From Streptomyces reniochalinae (GTDB taxonomy: Bacteria > Actinomycetota > Actinomycetes > Streptomycetales > Streptomycetaceae): a DNA stretch of 64,000 bases. The notes under the pieces were generated by a model. The model did no database searches. It worked only from the letters and a program-made list of their open reading frames with translations, and was not told the origin of the DNA. Both the position numbers and the translations under genes were made by a program. Positions 49,963-60,204 of the stretch are shown piece after piece; the first letter of the stretch is position 1, and every line of letters begins with the position of its first letter. The stretch is from NCBI RefSeq assembly GCF_003323735.1, contig NZ_QOIM01000024.1, positions 62,001-126,000 of the forward strand. The letters run 5' to 3'.

Positions 49963-50997
49963 TCAGCCGTGGTGGCGAGGCTGCGGCAGCGGGCGGCCGT
50001 ACCAGCGTTCGACCAGGCGGGCCGCGATGGAGATGCCCGAGGGGGGAAGCACCTCACCGGACTCGATGGCGGCCCGCAGGTCGTCGCGGGAGAACCAGCG
50101 GGCCTCTTCGATCTCGTCGCCGTCCACCTGGATGTCGGGGCGGGTGGCGCGCGCCATGAAGCCGAGCATCAGGCTGGAGGGGAAGGGCCAGGGCTGGCTT
50201 CCGACGTAGGCGACCGGACCGACGGCCACGCCCGCCTCCTCGGCGACCTCGCGGCGTACGGCGGCTTCGAGGGACTCGCCCGGTTCGACGAACCCCGCCA
50301 GTGTGGAGAACCTGCCTTCCGGCCAGTGGACCTGGCGGCCCAGCAGTGCGCGGTCCTGCTCGTCGGTGACGAGCATGATCACGGCCGGGTCGGTGCGCGG
50401 ATAGTGTTCCGCGCCGCAGGCCGAGCAGCGGCGGACGTGTCCGGCGGCGGCGATGGCGGTGCGCTCGCCGCAGCGGGAGCAGAAGCGGTGGGTGCGCTGC
50501 CAGTTCTCCAGGCCGATGGCGTGCGTCATCAGTTCGCTGTCGCGGTCGGAGAGCAACACGCCCGCCTCGCGGAGTCCGGCGGGCCGCGCGATGTCGTCCA
50601 TGCGTCCGGGCAGGGTGTCCTTCTGGAGCGCGAAGTAGCGCACCCCGTCCTCGTCCGTGCCCAGGAAGTAGCGGTGGGCCTCGGTGAAGGGCGCGTCGAA
50701 GGAGGGCATCATGACGAGTTCCGTGGTGCCGTCCTCCTTGTCCTCGATCAGGGCCTGACCGCCGGAGACCACGAAAACGCGGGTGGTGGGGTGGCTCCAG
50801 GCCGCTGCGAGCCAGGCCTCGTCCAGGCGGTGGTGGGAGGCGCGGTCGATGCCGCCGGTGGCGGTGAGGCTGATCGGCCGCTCCGCGTCGGGCGCGGCCG
50901 GCGCCGAGCCGGTGGCGTGGTCCGCGGACCGTCCCGCGGCATCGCCGGTGGAGCGTTCGGGGCGGTCCGGGCGGTCGATCGAGGTCGAGGTGGTCAC
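49963..50997 (-). CDS. nudC: NADH pyrophosphatase / NAD-RNA decapping hydrolase NudC
   Basis: A 344-residue NUDIX protein. A variable N-terminal domain is followed by a zinc ribbon (FCSRCGERT and RCSACGAEHYPRTDPAVIM), the NUDIX box GFVEPGESLEAAVRREVAEE and the NADH-specific motif YVGSQPWPFPSSLMLGF. It hydrolyses NADH and can remove NAD caps from RNA. GTG 50997 (VTTSTSIDRPD) with AGGAAA upstream is chosen; codons further upstream look like spacer. It is the last gene of the block running from the alkyltransferase-like gene at 60 kb. Confidence 0.93.
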   Translation of the reverse strand: MTTSTSIDRPDRPERSTGDAAGRSADHATGSAPAAPDAERPISLTATGGIDRASHHRLDEAWLAAAWSHPTTRVFVVSGGQALIEDKEDGTTELVMMPSFDAPFTEAHRYFLGTDEDGVRYFALQKDTLPGRMDDIARPAGLREAGVLLSDRDSELMTHAIGLENWQRTHRFCSRCGERTAIAAAGHVRRCSACGAEHYPRTDPAVIMLVTDEQDRALLGRQVHWPEGRFSTLAGFVEPGESLEAAVRREVAEEAGVAVGPVAYVGSQPWPFPSSLMLGFMARATRPDIQVDGDEIEEARWFSRDDLRAAIESGEVLPPSGISIAARLVERWYGRPLPQPRHHG

Positions 50998-51139
50998 TGT
51001 GTGTTTCCTACTCCCCCAGGTGTCGGGGCCTCCCTGCCCGGTGGCGGGCCAGGGGCGGTCGGTGGGCGGTGGTGAGGCGGCCGGGCGTGCCCGCGCGGGG
51101 CGCCCGGTGGGGCTCACGGGAGGGGCGGCCGGCCCGGTC

Positions 51140-52549
51140 TCAGCCCGCGCTCCAGTGTGCCGCGAGGTCCTCCCACAGGTAGGCGGCCGTCTCCGCCCCC
51201 TTGAACAGGAGATCCATCTCGACCTTCTCGTCGGGCGCGTGCCAGCCGTCCGAAGGGACGGAGATTCCGAGGAAGAGCACCGGGGCCCCCAGGGCGTCCT
51301 GGAGATCGGCTGCCGGTCCCGAACCGCCCTCTCTGGTGAAGCGGACCCGCTGTCCGAAGGCGCGGCTCATGGCGCGGGTGAGGGAGCGCAGCGCGGGATG
51401 GTCGAGCGGGGTGAGGCAGGGGCGGGTGGCGCCGAAGAAGGTGATCTCGTGCTCGATACCGGCCGGCACCCGGTCGGCGACCCACGCACGCAGCATCCGC
51501 TGGATCTGCTCCTCGTCCTGTCCCGCGACCGTGCGGAAGGAGAGCTTCAGCTGTGCGTGGGCGGGCACGATGGTCTTGCCGCCGGGGCCCTGGTAGCCGC
51601 CGCCGATGCCGTTGACCTCGGCGGTGGGGCGGGCCCACACCCTCTCCAGGGTGGTGTAGCCGTGCTCGCCCAGTGTCGCGTGGGAGTGAGCGGTGCGGAC
51701 CCAGGCGTCCTCGTCGAAGGGCAGTTCGGCGAAGAGGGTGCGCTCCTCGTCGGTCAGCGGGAGGACGCCGTCGTAGAACCCGGGCAGTGTCACCCTGCGG
51801 TCCTCGTCGTGCAGCGCTGCCGCGATCCTGGCCGCCTCGGTGGCCGGGTTGGGGACGGCACCGCCGAACGAGCCCGAGTGGATGTCCTGGTCGGGGCCGC
51901 GCAGGTCGATCTGGCAGTCGGTGAGGCCGCGCATCCCGGTGCAGACGGTGGGGGTGTTCTCGTCCCACATGCCGGTGTCGGAGACGACGACGGCGTCGCA
52001 GGCCAGGCGTGCGGCGTGGTCGCGCAGCAGAGCGGTGAAGTGCGGGGATCCCGACTCCTCCTCGCCCTCGATCAGCAGTTTGAGGCCGACCGCCGGTGCG
52101 GTGCGTCCCGTGGCGGCCAGGTGCGCCCGGACGCCCAAGGCGTGGAAGAACACCTGCCCCTTGTCGTCGGCGGCGCCGCGCCCGTAGAGGCGTCCCTGCC
52201 GCTCCTGCGGCTCGAAAGGCTCGCTGTGCCAGCCGTCGGCGACGTCGGCGGGCTGCACGTCGTGGTGGCCGTAGACCAGCACCGTCGGCGCGGCCGGGTC
52301 GGCGGCGGGCCACTCGGCGAAGACGGCGGGCGCCCCGTCGGTCTCCCACACCTCCGCGACGGGGAAGCCGGTGGCGCGCAGCGCGGCAGCGAGCCAGTCG
52401 GCGCTGCGCCGCACGTCGTCCGCACGCCCCGGATCGGCCGAAACGGAAGGGATGCGCAGCCACGCCGACAGGTCGGCGAGGAAGGCGGCACGCTGGTCGT
52501 CGATGAAGGCCCGGACGGCGTTGTCCGGAGGAGCCGGGGTGGTGCTCAT
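51140..52549 (-). CDS. M20-family dipeptidase
   Basis: A 469-residue di-zinc peptidase: metal ligands in TVLVYGHHDVQPAD, LYGRGAADDKGQVFFHALGV, LLIEGEEESGSPHF and CDAVVVSDTG, with a dimerisation domain around RGPDQDIHSGSFGGAV. This is the M20 dipeptidase branch related to carnosine/Cys-Gly peptidases; substrate not determinable. ATG 52549 (MSTTPAP) has a weak TTAGG upstream. It starts 28 bp after the AdnB stop, so it is co-transcribed with adnAB. Confidence 0.9.
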   Translation of the reverse strand: MSTTPAPPDNAVRAFIDDQRAAFLADLSAWLRIPSVSADPGRADDVRRSADWLAAALRATGFPVAEVWETDGAPAVFAEWPAADPAAPTVLVYGHHDVQPADVADGWHSEPFEPQERQGRLYGRGAADDKGQVFFHALGVRAHLAATGRTAPAVGLKLLIEGEEESGSPHFTALLRDHAARLACDAVVVSDTGMWDENTPTVCTGMRGLTDCQIDLRGPDQDIHSGSFGGAVPNPATEAARIAAALHDEDRRVTLPGFYDGVLPLTDEERTLFAELPFDEDAWVRTAHSHATLGEHGYTTLERVWARPTAEVNGIGGGYQGPGGKTIVPAHAQLKLSFRTVAGQDEEQIQRMLRAWVADRVPAGIEHEITFFGATRPCLTPLDHPALRSLTRAMSRAFGQRVRFTREGGSGPAADLQDALGAPVLFLGISVPSDGWHAPDEKVEMDLLFKGAETAAYLWEDLAAHWSAG

Positions 52550-52577
52550 GCCATCGAGCCTAACGGTCGTCGGGGGA

Positions 52578-55500
52578 TTACTCGTCAGCCCAACGGTGAC
52601 CGGCACCCGGCTCCCCGGCGCCGCCACCGCCACCACTGCCGCTGCCGCTGCCGCTGCCGCCGCCGGCCTGCCCGGAAGCGTCCGCCATGTCCTGTGCGCC
52701 GGTACCGCCCGAGCTGCCGACGCCGCGCCTACCGCCGGTGGCGCCGGCGCCGCCCGTACCGCCCGTACCGCCGGTGCCGGCCGTGCTGCCGGTCAGCAGC
52801 CTCTCCAGGTCCGCCCGGTCGGGCAGTCCCTCGGGGCGGACCAGTTCGCCACTGCGCACGTACAAGAAGCCCGCGCTGACGGAGGACAGCGGGAGACCAT
52901 GCTGCTCGGCCCATGCCAGCCGGTAGACGGCCAACTGGAGGGGATCGGCGTCCTGACCGCGCCCGGTCTTCCAGTCGACGATGTCGAACATCACACCGCC
53001 GTCGGCCGCGCGGTCGCGGTAGACGGCGTCGATACGGCCGCGGATGACCCGTCCGGCCAGCATCAGCTGGAACGGTGCCTCGACGCGGTAGGGGGTGCGG
53101 TGGGCGTAAGGGGAGCGTTCGAAGGCCTCCTTCAGCGCGGCCAGATCCCGCTCGTCCGCGATGGACGGGGGCTCGCCGCCGTCCGTGCCCTCACCGTCCG
53201 CGCCCGGCAGCTCGTCGGGACCGAGCATGGGCAGGGTCAGCTCCTCGAAGCGGGACTCCACCCAGGCGTGGAACCGGGTACCGCGGCGGGCGGCGGCGGG
53301 CCGCGGCGGGCGCGGCATGGGGCGGGCGAGCTCCCGTGCGAACGCCTCCGGGTCGGCGGCCACGCGCAGCAGCTGGGTGGCGCTCAGTGTGCGCGGCAGC
53401 GGTACGTCCCGTACGGCTTCCCGTGAGCGGCGCAGCTCGCCTGTGAGGGCTTCCAGATCGCGGTCCCATGCCGCGGCCAGGCGGGCCTCCTCCGGGGTGA
53501 GGCCGCCCGCACCGCTTTCGTCGGCCACGCCATCGGCCCCCGGCTCACGCCCGGGCTCCCTCTCGGCCCCCCTCTCGCGCTCCCCTTCGGTGTCGCTCTC
53601 GCGCTCCCCCGCACACTCCCCTTCGCGCTCCCTGTCAAGCTCTCTCTCCCGCTCCCCCTCCGACTCCCCTTCGCGCTCCCTCTCGGCGCCGAGTCGTTCC
53701 GCCCCGGCTTCCGTTTCGCCCTCCCTCCGGGCGTCCGCCGCCGCCCCGTCTGCGGGTGCGCCCTGGAGGTAGGACAGGACCGCGTCGGCGGCCGCCCGGC
53801 GGCGGGCCAGGGCGCTCGGGTCCAGCGGCAGAGGCCAGGCACGCTCCTCGGCGGACTCCTCCAGCGCGGGGTTGACCGCGTCCTCCTCCGGCGGATCCGC
53901 CCAGTGCTCGACCTCGCCGTGTGCGGGGTCGGCCTCGCAGTGGGCGCGCAGGGACTCCAAAAACGCGGAGGGGCCGCGGGGACGCTTCTGCGCGGGCCCC
54001 CACCAGTGTCCCGAACCGAGCAGCAGGCTGCGGGGACGGGTGAAGGTGACGTAGCCGAGACGGAGCTCCTCGGTGGCCTGGTGGGCCCGCAGCGCGTTCT
54101 CGTGTGCCTTGAGGCTCTTGGCGTTCCACTCGGGGGCCGGCGGCAGAGTGGCCGCGTCGCCGCGCAGCGCGTACGGCAGCACCTTGGGCTGGGCGAGCCA
54201 GGTCTCGCGGGCCTGCTCGCTGGGGAACTGCTTGGCGACCAGCCCTGGTACGGCCACCACGTCCCACTCCAGGCCCTTGGACTTGTGCGCGGTCAGCACC
54301 TTGACCGTGTTCTCGCCGCCCGGCAGGGAACTGTCGAGGCCCTTCTCGTACTGCACGGCGGTGCGCAGGAAGGCCAGAAAGGCCAGCAGGGTGGCTTCGC
54401 CGTCCAGGGAGGCGAAGCCGGCGGCGATGTCGAGGAACTGGCCGAGCGTCTCGCGTCGCCGCGCGGCGACCGCCTGCGGTGAGGCGGCCAGCTCCACCTC
54501 GAGCCCGGTGGCGGCCAGCACCCGGTGGAGGACGTCCATGAGCGGGTCGGCCAGCGAGCGGCGCAGCTCGCGCAGTTCCGCGGCCAGCCTGGCGAAGCGC
54601 ACCCGGGCCTCGGCGGAGAACGGCAGCTCGTCGTCGTGGCCCTCGCTCTCCAGGAAGGTGTCGAGGGCGTCGGCCAGTGAGCGCACCTCCGCGGGGTCGG
54701 CGCCCTCCACGGCGGCGGCGAGCCGCTCGTCGGGGTCGGCGTCGGTGCCGCCGCGCTGGTGGGCGACCAGCAGCGCGGCGCGCCGCCCGAGCAGCGCCAG
54801 GTCGCGGGGGCCTATGCGCCAGCGCGGTCCGGTCAGCAGCCGGACGAGCGCCGCGTTGGAGGTGGGGTCCTGGAGGACCTCGCAGACGGCCACCAGGTCG
54901 GCGATCTCCGGCAGGTGCAGCAGCCCTGAGAGGCCCACCACCTCGACGGGGAGCTCCCGCTCGGCCAGCGCACCCTGGATCTGAGCGAAGTCGCCCGCGC
55001 CGCGGCACAGCACGGCGATCTCGCCCGGCGGGGTGCCGGTGCGCACCAGGTGGGCCAGGGAGTCGGCCAGCCAGTCGATCTCCTGCGCCTGGGTGTCCAG
55101 CAGCGCGGCCCGCACCCGGCCCGCCCCGGCCGCGTCGGGGGCGGGGCGCAGCGCCTCCACCCCTTCGTGCCGCTCCCGCAGCGGCGCGGCCAGGCCGTTG
55201 GCGAGGGTGAGCAGGCGGCCGCCGCTGCGGCGGTTCTCGCTCAGCGACTGGCGTCGCGCCGGGCTGCCGTCGGCGTGCGGGAAGTGGCGGGGGAAGTCGT
55301 CCAGATTGGCGACGGAGGCCCCGCGCCAGCCGTAGATGGCCTGGCAGGGGTCGCCGACGGCCGTGACGGGGTGTCCGGTGCCCTGCCCGAACAGTCCGGC
55401 CAGCATGACGCGCTGCGCGACGGAGGTGTCCTGATACTCGTCCAGCAGGACGACGGAATACTGCTCGCGCAGTGCCCGCCCGACGTCCGGGAGCCCGGCG

Positions 55501-56252
55501 AGGCGGGCGGCGAGAGCGATCTGGTCACCGAAGTCGATGCGTTCGCGTTCCCGCTTGCGGGCGCGGTAGGTCTCCACCAGGTCCAGCAGTTCCTCGCGGG
55601 CGCGGGTGGCCTGCGGGACCTTGCGGAGCTTGTCGTTGGTCAGCCGGGCGCCCTCCAGCGAGGCGAGGAGTTCCGCGTCGTGGCCGCGGGCCCGCTCGGG
55701 GGTGACCAGGTGTTCGCTCAGTTCGGCGTCGAGCGCCAGCACGTCCTCGACGAGGGCGGGGACGGACTTGGTGAGCGCCTCGTAGGGGCCCTCGGCGGCG
55801 CGCAGCACCCCGGCCGCGAGCTGAAAGCGGGTGGCGTCGGCCAGCAGCCGCACGGACGGCTCGATGCCCAGGCGCAGCCCGTGCTCGCTCAGCAGCCGCC
55901 CCGCGAAGGCGTGGTACGTGGAGATCTGCGGCTCCCCGGCCTCCGCGCTGCCGGGGACGGCCGGGTCGGGATCGGTGACGCCCGCCCTGTGCAGGGCCTT
56001 GCGGACGCGGTCGGCCAGCTCACCGGCCGCCTTGTTGGTGAACGTCAGGCCGAGTACACGGTCGGGGGCGACCTGGCCCGTGCCCACCAGCCACACGACG
56101 CGGGCGGCCATGACGGTCGTCTTGCCGGAGCCCGCACCGGCGACGATGACCTGCGGGGCGGGCGGTGCGGTGATGCAGGCCGTCTGCTCCGGGGTGAACG
56201 GGATACCCAGCAGCTCGGCGAGCTGTCCGGGGTCGGTGAGTGGTGCGGGCAC
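52578..56252 (-). CDS. adnB: AdnB-like helicase-nuclease subunit
   Basis: The product is a 1224-residue UvrD-like motor with a C-terminal RecB-type nuclease. The motor has AGAGSGKTTVMAARV, STYHAFAGRLL, LLDEYQDTSVAQR, GDPCQAIYGWRGAS and LTAHKSKGLEWDVVAVPG; the nuclease has GRIDAVYRDRAADGG, MFDIVDWKTGR and QLAVYRLAWAEQ. With AdnA it resects double-strand breaks, replacing AddAB/RecBCD in actinobacteria. Between them lies a ~60-residue Glu/Arg repeat linker (53530-53720; EREREGESEGERERELDRER). The C-terminal 65 residues are Gly/Ser/Thr repeats. It is longer than mycobacterial AdnB by about 120 residues, mainly through these insertions. Confidence 0.9.
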   Translation of the reverse strand: MPAPLTDPGQLAELLGIPFTPEQTACITAPPAPQVIVAGAGSGKTTVMAARVVWLVGTGQVAPDRVLGLTFTNKAAGELADRVRKALHRAGVTDPDPAVPGSAEAGEPQISTYHAFAGRLLSEHGLRLGIEPSVRLLADATRFQLAAGVLRAAEGPYEALTKSVPALVEDVLALDAELSEHLVTPERARGHDAELLASLEGARLTNDKLRKVPQATRAREELLDLVETYRARKRERERIDFGDQIALAARLAGLPDVGRALREQYSVVLLDEYQDTSVAQRVMLAGLFGQGTGHPVTAVGDPCQAIYGWRGASVANLDDFPRHFPHADGSPARRQSLSENRRSGGRLLTLANGLAAPLRERHEGVEALRPAPDAAGAGRVRAALLDTQAQEIDWLADSLAHLVRTGTPPGEIAVLCRGAGDFAQIQGALAERELPVEVVGLSGLLHLPEIADLVAVCEVLQDPTSNAALVRLLTGPRWRIGPRDLALLGRRAALLVAHQRGGTDADPDERLAAAVEGADPAEVRSLADALDTFLESEGHDDELPFSAEARVRFARLAAELRELRRSLADPLMDVLHRVLAATGLEVELAASPQAVAARRRETLGQFLDIAAGFASLDGEATLLAFLAFLRTAVQYEKGLDSSLPGGENTVKVLTAHKSKGLEWDVVAVPGLVAKQFPSEQARETWLAQPKVLPYALRGDAATLPPAPEWNAKSLKAHENALRAHQATEELRLGYVTFTRPRSLLLGSGHWWGPAQKRPRGPSAFLESLRAHCEADPAHGEVEHWADPPEEDAVNPALEESAEERAWPLPLDPSALARRRAAADAVLSYLQGAPADGAAADARREGETEAGAERLGAEREREGESEGERERELDREREGECAGERESDTEGERERGAEREPGREPGADGVADESGAGGLTPEEARLAAAWDRDLEALTGELRRSREAVRDVPLPRTLSATQLLRVAADPEAFARELARPMPRPPRPAAARRGTRFHAWVESRFEELTLPMLGPDELPGADGEGTDGGEPPSIADERDLAALKEAFERSPYAHRTPYRVEAPFQLMLAGRVIRGRIDAVYRDRAADGGVMFDIVDWKTGRGQDADPLQLAVYRLAWAEQHGLPLSSVSAGFLYVRSGELVRPEGLPDRADLERLLTGSTAGTGGTGGTGGAGATGGRRGVGSSGGTGAQDMADASGQAGGGSGSGSGSGGGGGAGEPGAGHRWADE

Positions 56253-56335
56253 TCCTCAGACGCTAGCGGGCGCGGCTGACACCCGGAGCCGGGGCGGGGA
56301 GGAAACAGCCGAGGGCCGGTCACGCCCCACCACGC

Positions 56336-56389
56336 CATGGCGCGGCATGGAGCGGCACGGCAGGAGCGGCATGGCGCGGCACGGCGCGG
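56336..56389. repeat. Degenerate GCGGCATGG tandem repeats between adnA and adnB
   Basis: CATGGCGCGGC occurs at 56336-56346 and 56370-56380, separated by related GCGGCACGG and GAGCGGCATGG words, giving a ~10-11-bp periodic tract in the 173-bp gap upstream of adnB. The origin is probably slippage; it would lie in the adnAB mRNA. Confidence 0.5.
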
Positions 56390-56425
56390 TGGCCCGCCGG
56401 GCGTGACGGTGTGCGGACGGCCGGG

Positions 56426-59400
56426 TCACTCCACGATCTGGCGGCCCTCCGGGCGGGCCGAGCACGCCGAGCGGAACGCGCAGTGGGCGCAGTGCTGCCC
56501 CGGGGTCGGGGTGAAGCGTTCGTCCAGCACCCTGGCGGCCGCCGTGGCCAGCAGATCCCCCACCCAGTCACCACCGGAGTCGCCGGAACCGCCCTGGCCG
56601 TACTCACCGGAGTCGCTCAGGCCGGAGTCACCGGAGCCGCTCTGTGGGGCATCGGGGCCGGAGTCCTCAGGAGTGCCGTCGGGGGCCGGGGCTCCGTCGG
56701 GTCCGTCCTGGGCGTCGTGAGGGCCGCCCTCCGGCTCCTGGCGCTGCACCACGGGCAGGGTGTCGCCGCCGTCACGCTTGGCGGCCCCGATGCGCAGGTG
56801 CACCAGTTCGGCTCCGCCGGGCTCAGGGCGCCGCCCGTCGAACAGCGCGTCCGCAGCGCCTTCCCGTATGGCGAGCTGGTAGACGGCGAGCTGGGGGTGG
56901 CGCTCGACCTCGGGGCCTGTGGGGCGGGCGCGGCCTGTCTTGAAATCGACGACGTAGGCGCGGCCCTGGGCGTCCCGCTCGACCCGGTCCATGCTGCCCC
57001 GGATGCGGACGGCGTGCTCCCCCGCCCGCAACGTCACATCAAAACCGTGTTCGCTCCCGGCGGGCTCGCGGCCCTCGCCGCGCTCCATGACGTGCCAGCG
57101 CAGGAACCGCTCCAGCGCGGCCCGCGCGCTCTCCTTCTCCTGGCGCGACTTCCACGGCGCCTCGAAGGCGAGCCCGTCCCACACCGCGTCCAGCCGCTCC
57201 ATCAGCACGGACAGGTCTGCGGGGCTGCTGCCCGAGGCGACCTCGTCCGCCAGTACGTGCACCACGTTGCCGAAGCCCTGCGCGGCCGTCGCCGGCTCGT
57301 CGGCCTTCACCTCACGGGTGAGGAACCACTGCAACGCACAGGTGCGCGCCAGCTGCTCCAGCGCGCTGCCGGACAGCGCCACCGGCTGGTCGCGGTCGCG
57401 CAGCGGCATATCGGAGCGGGTCGGCTCGGCCAGCCCCCACCAGCGCTGCGGGTGTGCCGCGGGAACCAGCGCGTAGCCCTCCTCGTCACGCTCCCCCGCG
57501 AGCCGGGCGAGCCTGCGCGCCGCCGCGTCCCGCAGCGCGGGCGAGACCTGCGGGTCGACGGTGGTGGCCCGCAGCTCCGCGACCAGCGCGGGCACCGACA
57601 GCGGGCGGCGCGGGCGACCCGCGACCTGCCGGGGCTCGACCCCCAGCTCGGCGAGGAACCGCGAGGGCTGGTCGCCGTCCTCCGCCTGGGCGCGGACGGC
57701 CGTCACCACCAGGCGCCGCGAGGCACGGGTGGCCGCGACGTAGAAGAGCCTGCGCTCCTCGGCCAGCAGCGCCCCCGCGGAGAGCGGTTCGGCGAGCCCG
57801 TCGCGACCGATGCGGTCGGCCTCCAGCAGCGAGCCGCGCCGCCGCAGATCGGGCCACAGCCCCTCCTGCACCCCGGCGACGACCACCAGCGGCCACTCCC
57901 GGCCCTTGGCCCGGTGCGCCGTCAGCAGCCGTACGGCGTCCGGGCGTACCGCGCGCTGGACGAGGGTGTCGGCGGCGATGTCCTGGGCCTCCAGCTCCGC
58001 GAGGAAGTTGAGGGCGCCCCGGCCGCCGCCGCGCTCCTCCGCCCGGGCCGCCACCGCGAACAGGGTGCAGACGGCGTCCAGATCGCGGTCCGCGTTGCGC
58101 CCGCCGAAGCCGCCCCGGCGGGCGGCGCGCTCCAGCCGGTCGGGCCATCCTGTGCCGGTCCACAGCGTCCACAGTGCCTCCTCTGCCGTGCCGCCCCCGG
58201 CGAGCAGTTCGCGGGTCTTGCGCAGCAGCAGTCCCAGGCTGTGCGCGCCCTCGACGGAGCGGCCCTGAGGCGCCGCCGAGGCCCCCGGGGACTGCGGCGT
58301 GTGAGCGACCAGCCGTTCGGGCTCGGCGAGCGCTTCGGCCAGCAGCACGTCCGAGGGGCGGGGCACTCTGGCGCCCGCCGCGCGCTCCTCCTCGCGCAGC
58401 GCCCGGCCCAGGCGGCGCAGGTCGGCCGCGTCCATCCCGCCCAGCGGAGAGGACAGCAGCGTCAGTGCGGTGCCGGTGGTGAGCGAGGCGTGTTCTTCCA
58501 GCGCTCCCTCGGCCGCGACCCGCAGCGCGGTCAGCAGCGGGGCGATGGTCGGCTCGTGACGCAGCGGCACGTCATCGCCGTCCACCTCGACGGGCACCCC
58601 GGCCGAGACGAGGGCGCGCCGCACGACGGGCAGGGAGCGTCCGCCCGCGCGCACCAGCACGGCCATCTCGCCCCAGGGCACGCCGTCCTCCAAGTGGGCA
58701 CGGCGCAGCAGATCGGCGATGTGCTCCAGCTCGGCGCCGGCCGTGGGATAGGTGAACACCTCGACCCGGCCGGCGGCGGGCAGCCGCGCTCCCGCCGGCT
58801 CGGCGAGGGACGCCTCACGGGAGGCCCCCTCGGGGAAGGAGGGCTCCTCCGTGCTGCCGGGCCGCCGGCCGTCAGCACGGGGGGAAGGGATGGCGGGGGC
58901 GGGCGCCGGGACAAGAGCACGGTGGGCGCGGACCGCCTCGGCCGGCAGCCGGGTCAGCGGCATGCGCTCGGTCAGCCGGCGGGTGGCGGCCGACAGCGAG
59001 GGCGCGAAACGGTGCGCCGTACGCAGCACCCGCACGGGTGCGGGGGCGCCGGAGGGCTGCCGGAAGACGTCGGGGAAGTCCAGGATGCCCCTCACGTCCG
59101 CGCCGCGGAACGCGTAGATCGACTGGTCGGGATCGCCGAACGCCACCAGCGTGCGGGCGCCGCCGCCCGCCAGCGCGCGCAGCAGGCGCGCCTGGGCGGG
59201 GTCGGTGTCCTGGTACTCGTCGACATAGATCGCGTCGTAGGCGCCGTCGAGCCAGGAGGCGACCTCCCCGCGCTCGGTCAGCAGCGCGGCCCGGTGCACC
59301 AGCTCCGCGTAGTCGAGGACGCCCTGCGCGTCGAGCACGTCCAGGTACTCGGCGAAGAAGCCGGCCGCGGCCCGCCAGTCGGGGCGCCCGGCCCGCCGTG

Positions 59401-60025
59401 CGAAGGCCCCCAGCGCCGCCGGGCCCAGCCCCAGCTCCCTGCTGCGGGCCAGCACGGCCCGCACCTCGTCGGCGAAACCGCGGGTGGTCAGGCAGGCGCG
59501 CAGCTCGTCCGGCCAGCGCACCGTCGCCCGCCCCCGCTGCTCCAGCGCGATCTGGCCCTCCAGCAGCTCGCGGATGTGCAGGTCCTGCTCAGGGCCTGTC
59601 AGCAGGCGCAGCGGCTCGGCGAACAGGTCGGCGTCCTGGTGGGCGCGGACCAGCGCGTAGCAGTAGGAGTGGAAGGTCGTGGCCTGTGGCGCGGTCAGGG
59701 CACCGGCGTCCGCCGCCCGGGCCAGCCGGTCCGTCATCCGGTCGCGCAGCTCCACGGCGGCCTTGCGGCTGAAGGTGAGCACCAGGACGCGCTCGGGATC
59801 GGCGCCCTCGCACACGCGGCGGGCGACCGCTTCGACCAGCGTGGTGGTCTTGCCGGTGCCGGGGCCCGCGAGGACGAGGAGAGGGCCGCCCGTGTGGTCA
59901 ACCACGGCGCGTTGTGCCGCGTCAGAAGCAGGGAGATCGACAGGTCCCGCCGGGGTGCGCACCAGCCGGTACGCGCCGGGCCCGCGGGACCGCTGATGCG
60001 CCTCGGCAGTAAGGGAGGGACTCAC
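56426..60025 (-). CDS. adnA: AdnA-like helicase-nuclease subunit
   Basis: The product is a 1199-residue partner of AdnB. The motor half has LAGPGTGKTTTLVEAVARR (residues 53 onward), TTFHSYCYALVRAHQD, IYVDEYQDTDPAQARLL, GDPDQSIYAFRGAD and LLTAHRAKGREWPLVVVAG. The C-terminal nuclease domain has GSMDRVERDAQGRAYVVDFK (TG) and an iron-sulfur Cys set: Cys in LARTCALQWFL and a terminal CAHCAFRSAC. Acidic Gly/Ser linkers interrupt the end. In mycobacteria AdnA is encoded upstream of AdnB, as here. Both Walker A motifs look intact. A 173-bp gap separates it from adnB. Confidence 0.9.
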   Translation of the reverse strand: MSPSLTAEAHQRSRGPGAYRLVRTPAGPVDLPASDAAQRAVVDHTGGPLLVLAGPGTGKTTTLVEAVARRVCEGADPERVLVLTFSRKAAVELRDRMTDRLARAADAGALTAPQATTFHSYCYALVRAHQDADLFAEPLRLLTGPEQDLHIRELLEGQIALEQRGRATVRWPDELRACLTTRGFADEVRAVLARSRELGLGPAALGAFARRAGRPDWRAAAGFFAEYLDVLDAQGVLDYAELVHRAALLTERGEVASWLDGAYDAIYVDEYQDTDPAQARLLRALAGGGARTLVAFGDPDQSIYAFRGADVRGILDFPDVFRQPSGAPAPVRVLRTAHRFAPSLSAATRRLTERMPLTRLPAEAVRAHRALVPAPAPAIPSPRADGRRPGSTEEPSFPEGASREASLAEPAGARLPAAGRVEVFTYPTAGAELEHIADLLRRAHLEDGVPWGEMAVLVRAGGRSLPVVRRALVSAGVPVEVDGDDVPLRHEPTIAPLLTALRVAAEGALEEHASLTTGTALTLLSSPLGGMDAADLRRLGRALREEERAAGARVPRPSDVLLAEALAEPERLVAHTPQSPGASAAPQGRSVEGAHSLGLLLRKTRELLAGGGTAEEALWTLWTGTGWPDRLERAARRGGFGGRNADRDLDAVCTLFAVAARAEERGGGRGALNFLAELEAQDIAADTLVQRAVRPDAVRLLTAHRAKGREWPLVVVAGVQEGLWPDLRRRGSLLEADRIGRDGLAEPLSAGALLAEERRLFYVAATRASRRLVVTAVRAQAEDGDQPSRFLAELGVEPRQVAGRPRRPLSVPALVAELRATTVDPQVSPALRDAAARRLARLAGERDEEGYALVPAAHPQRWWGLAEPTRSDMPLRDRDQPVALSGSALEQLARTCALQWFLTREVKADEPATAAQGFGNVVHVLADEVASGSSPADLSVLMERLDAVWDGLAFEAPWKSRQEKESARAALERFLRWHVMERGEGREPAGSEHGFDVTLRAGEHAVRIRGSMDRVERDAQGRAYVVDFKTGRARPTGPEVERHPQLAVYQLAIREGAADALFDGRRPEPGGAELVHLRIGAAKRDGGDTLPVVQRQEPEGGPHDAQDGPDGAPAPDGTPEDSGPDAPQSGSGDSGLSDSGEYGQGGSGDSGGDWVGDLLATAAARVLDERFTPTPGQHCAHCAFRSACSARPEGRQIVE

Positions 60026-60204
60026 GTGGATCGCCTAGGGGGAGGTCTGTGCGGGGTGGTACAGACGCTACGCCAGCGGGCACATGTGCCGCAGCGCATC
60101 GCTCCTGTACCCCGTACGACCGCGGTACTCCGTACGGGCTCCAGGGTGCATGGAGCCGGGAGCCATGACGGAAGCTGGACACTGTGAGCAGCCGCAGCGC
60201 GGGA

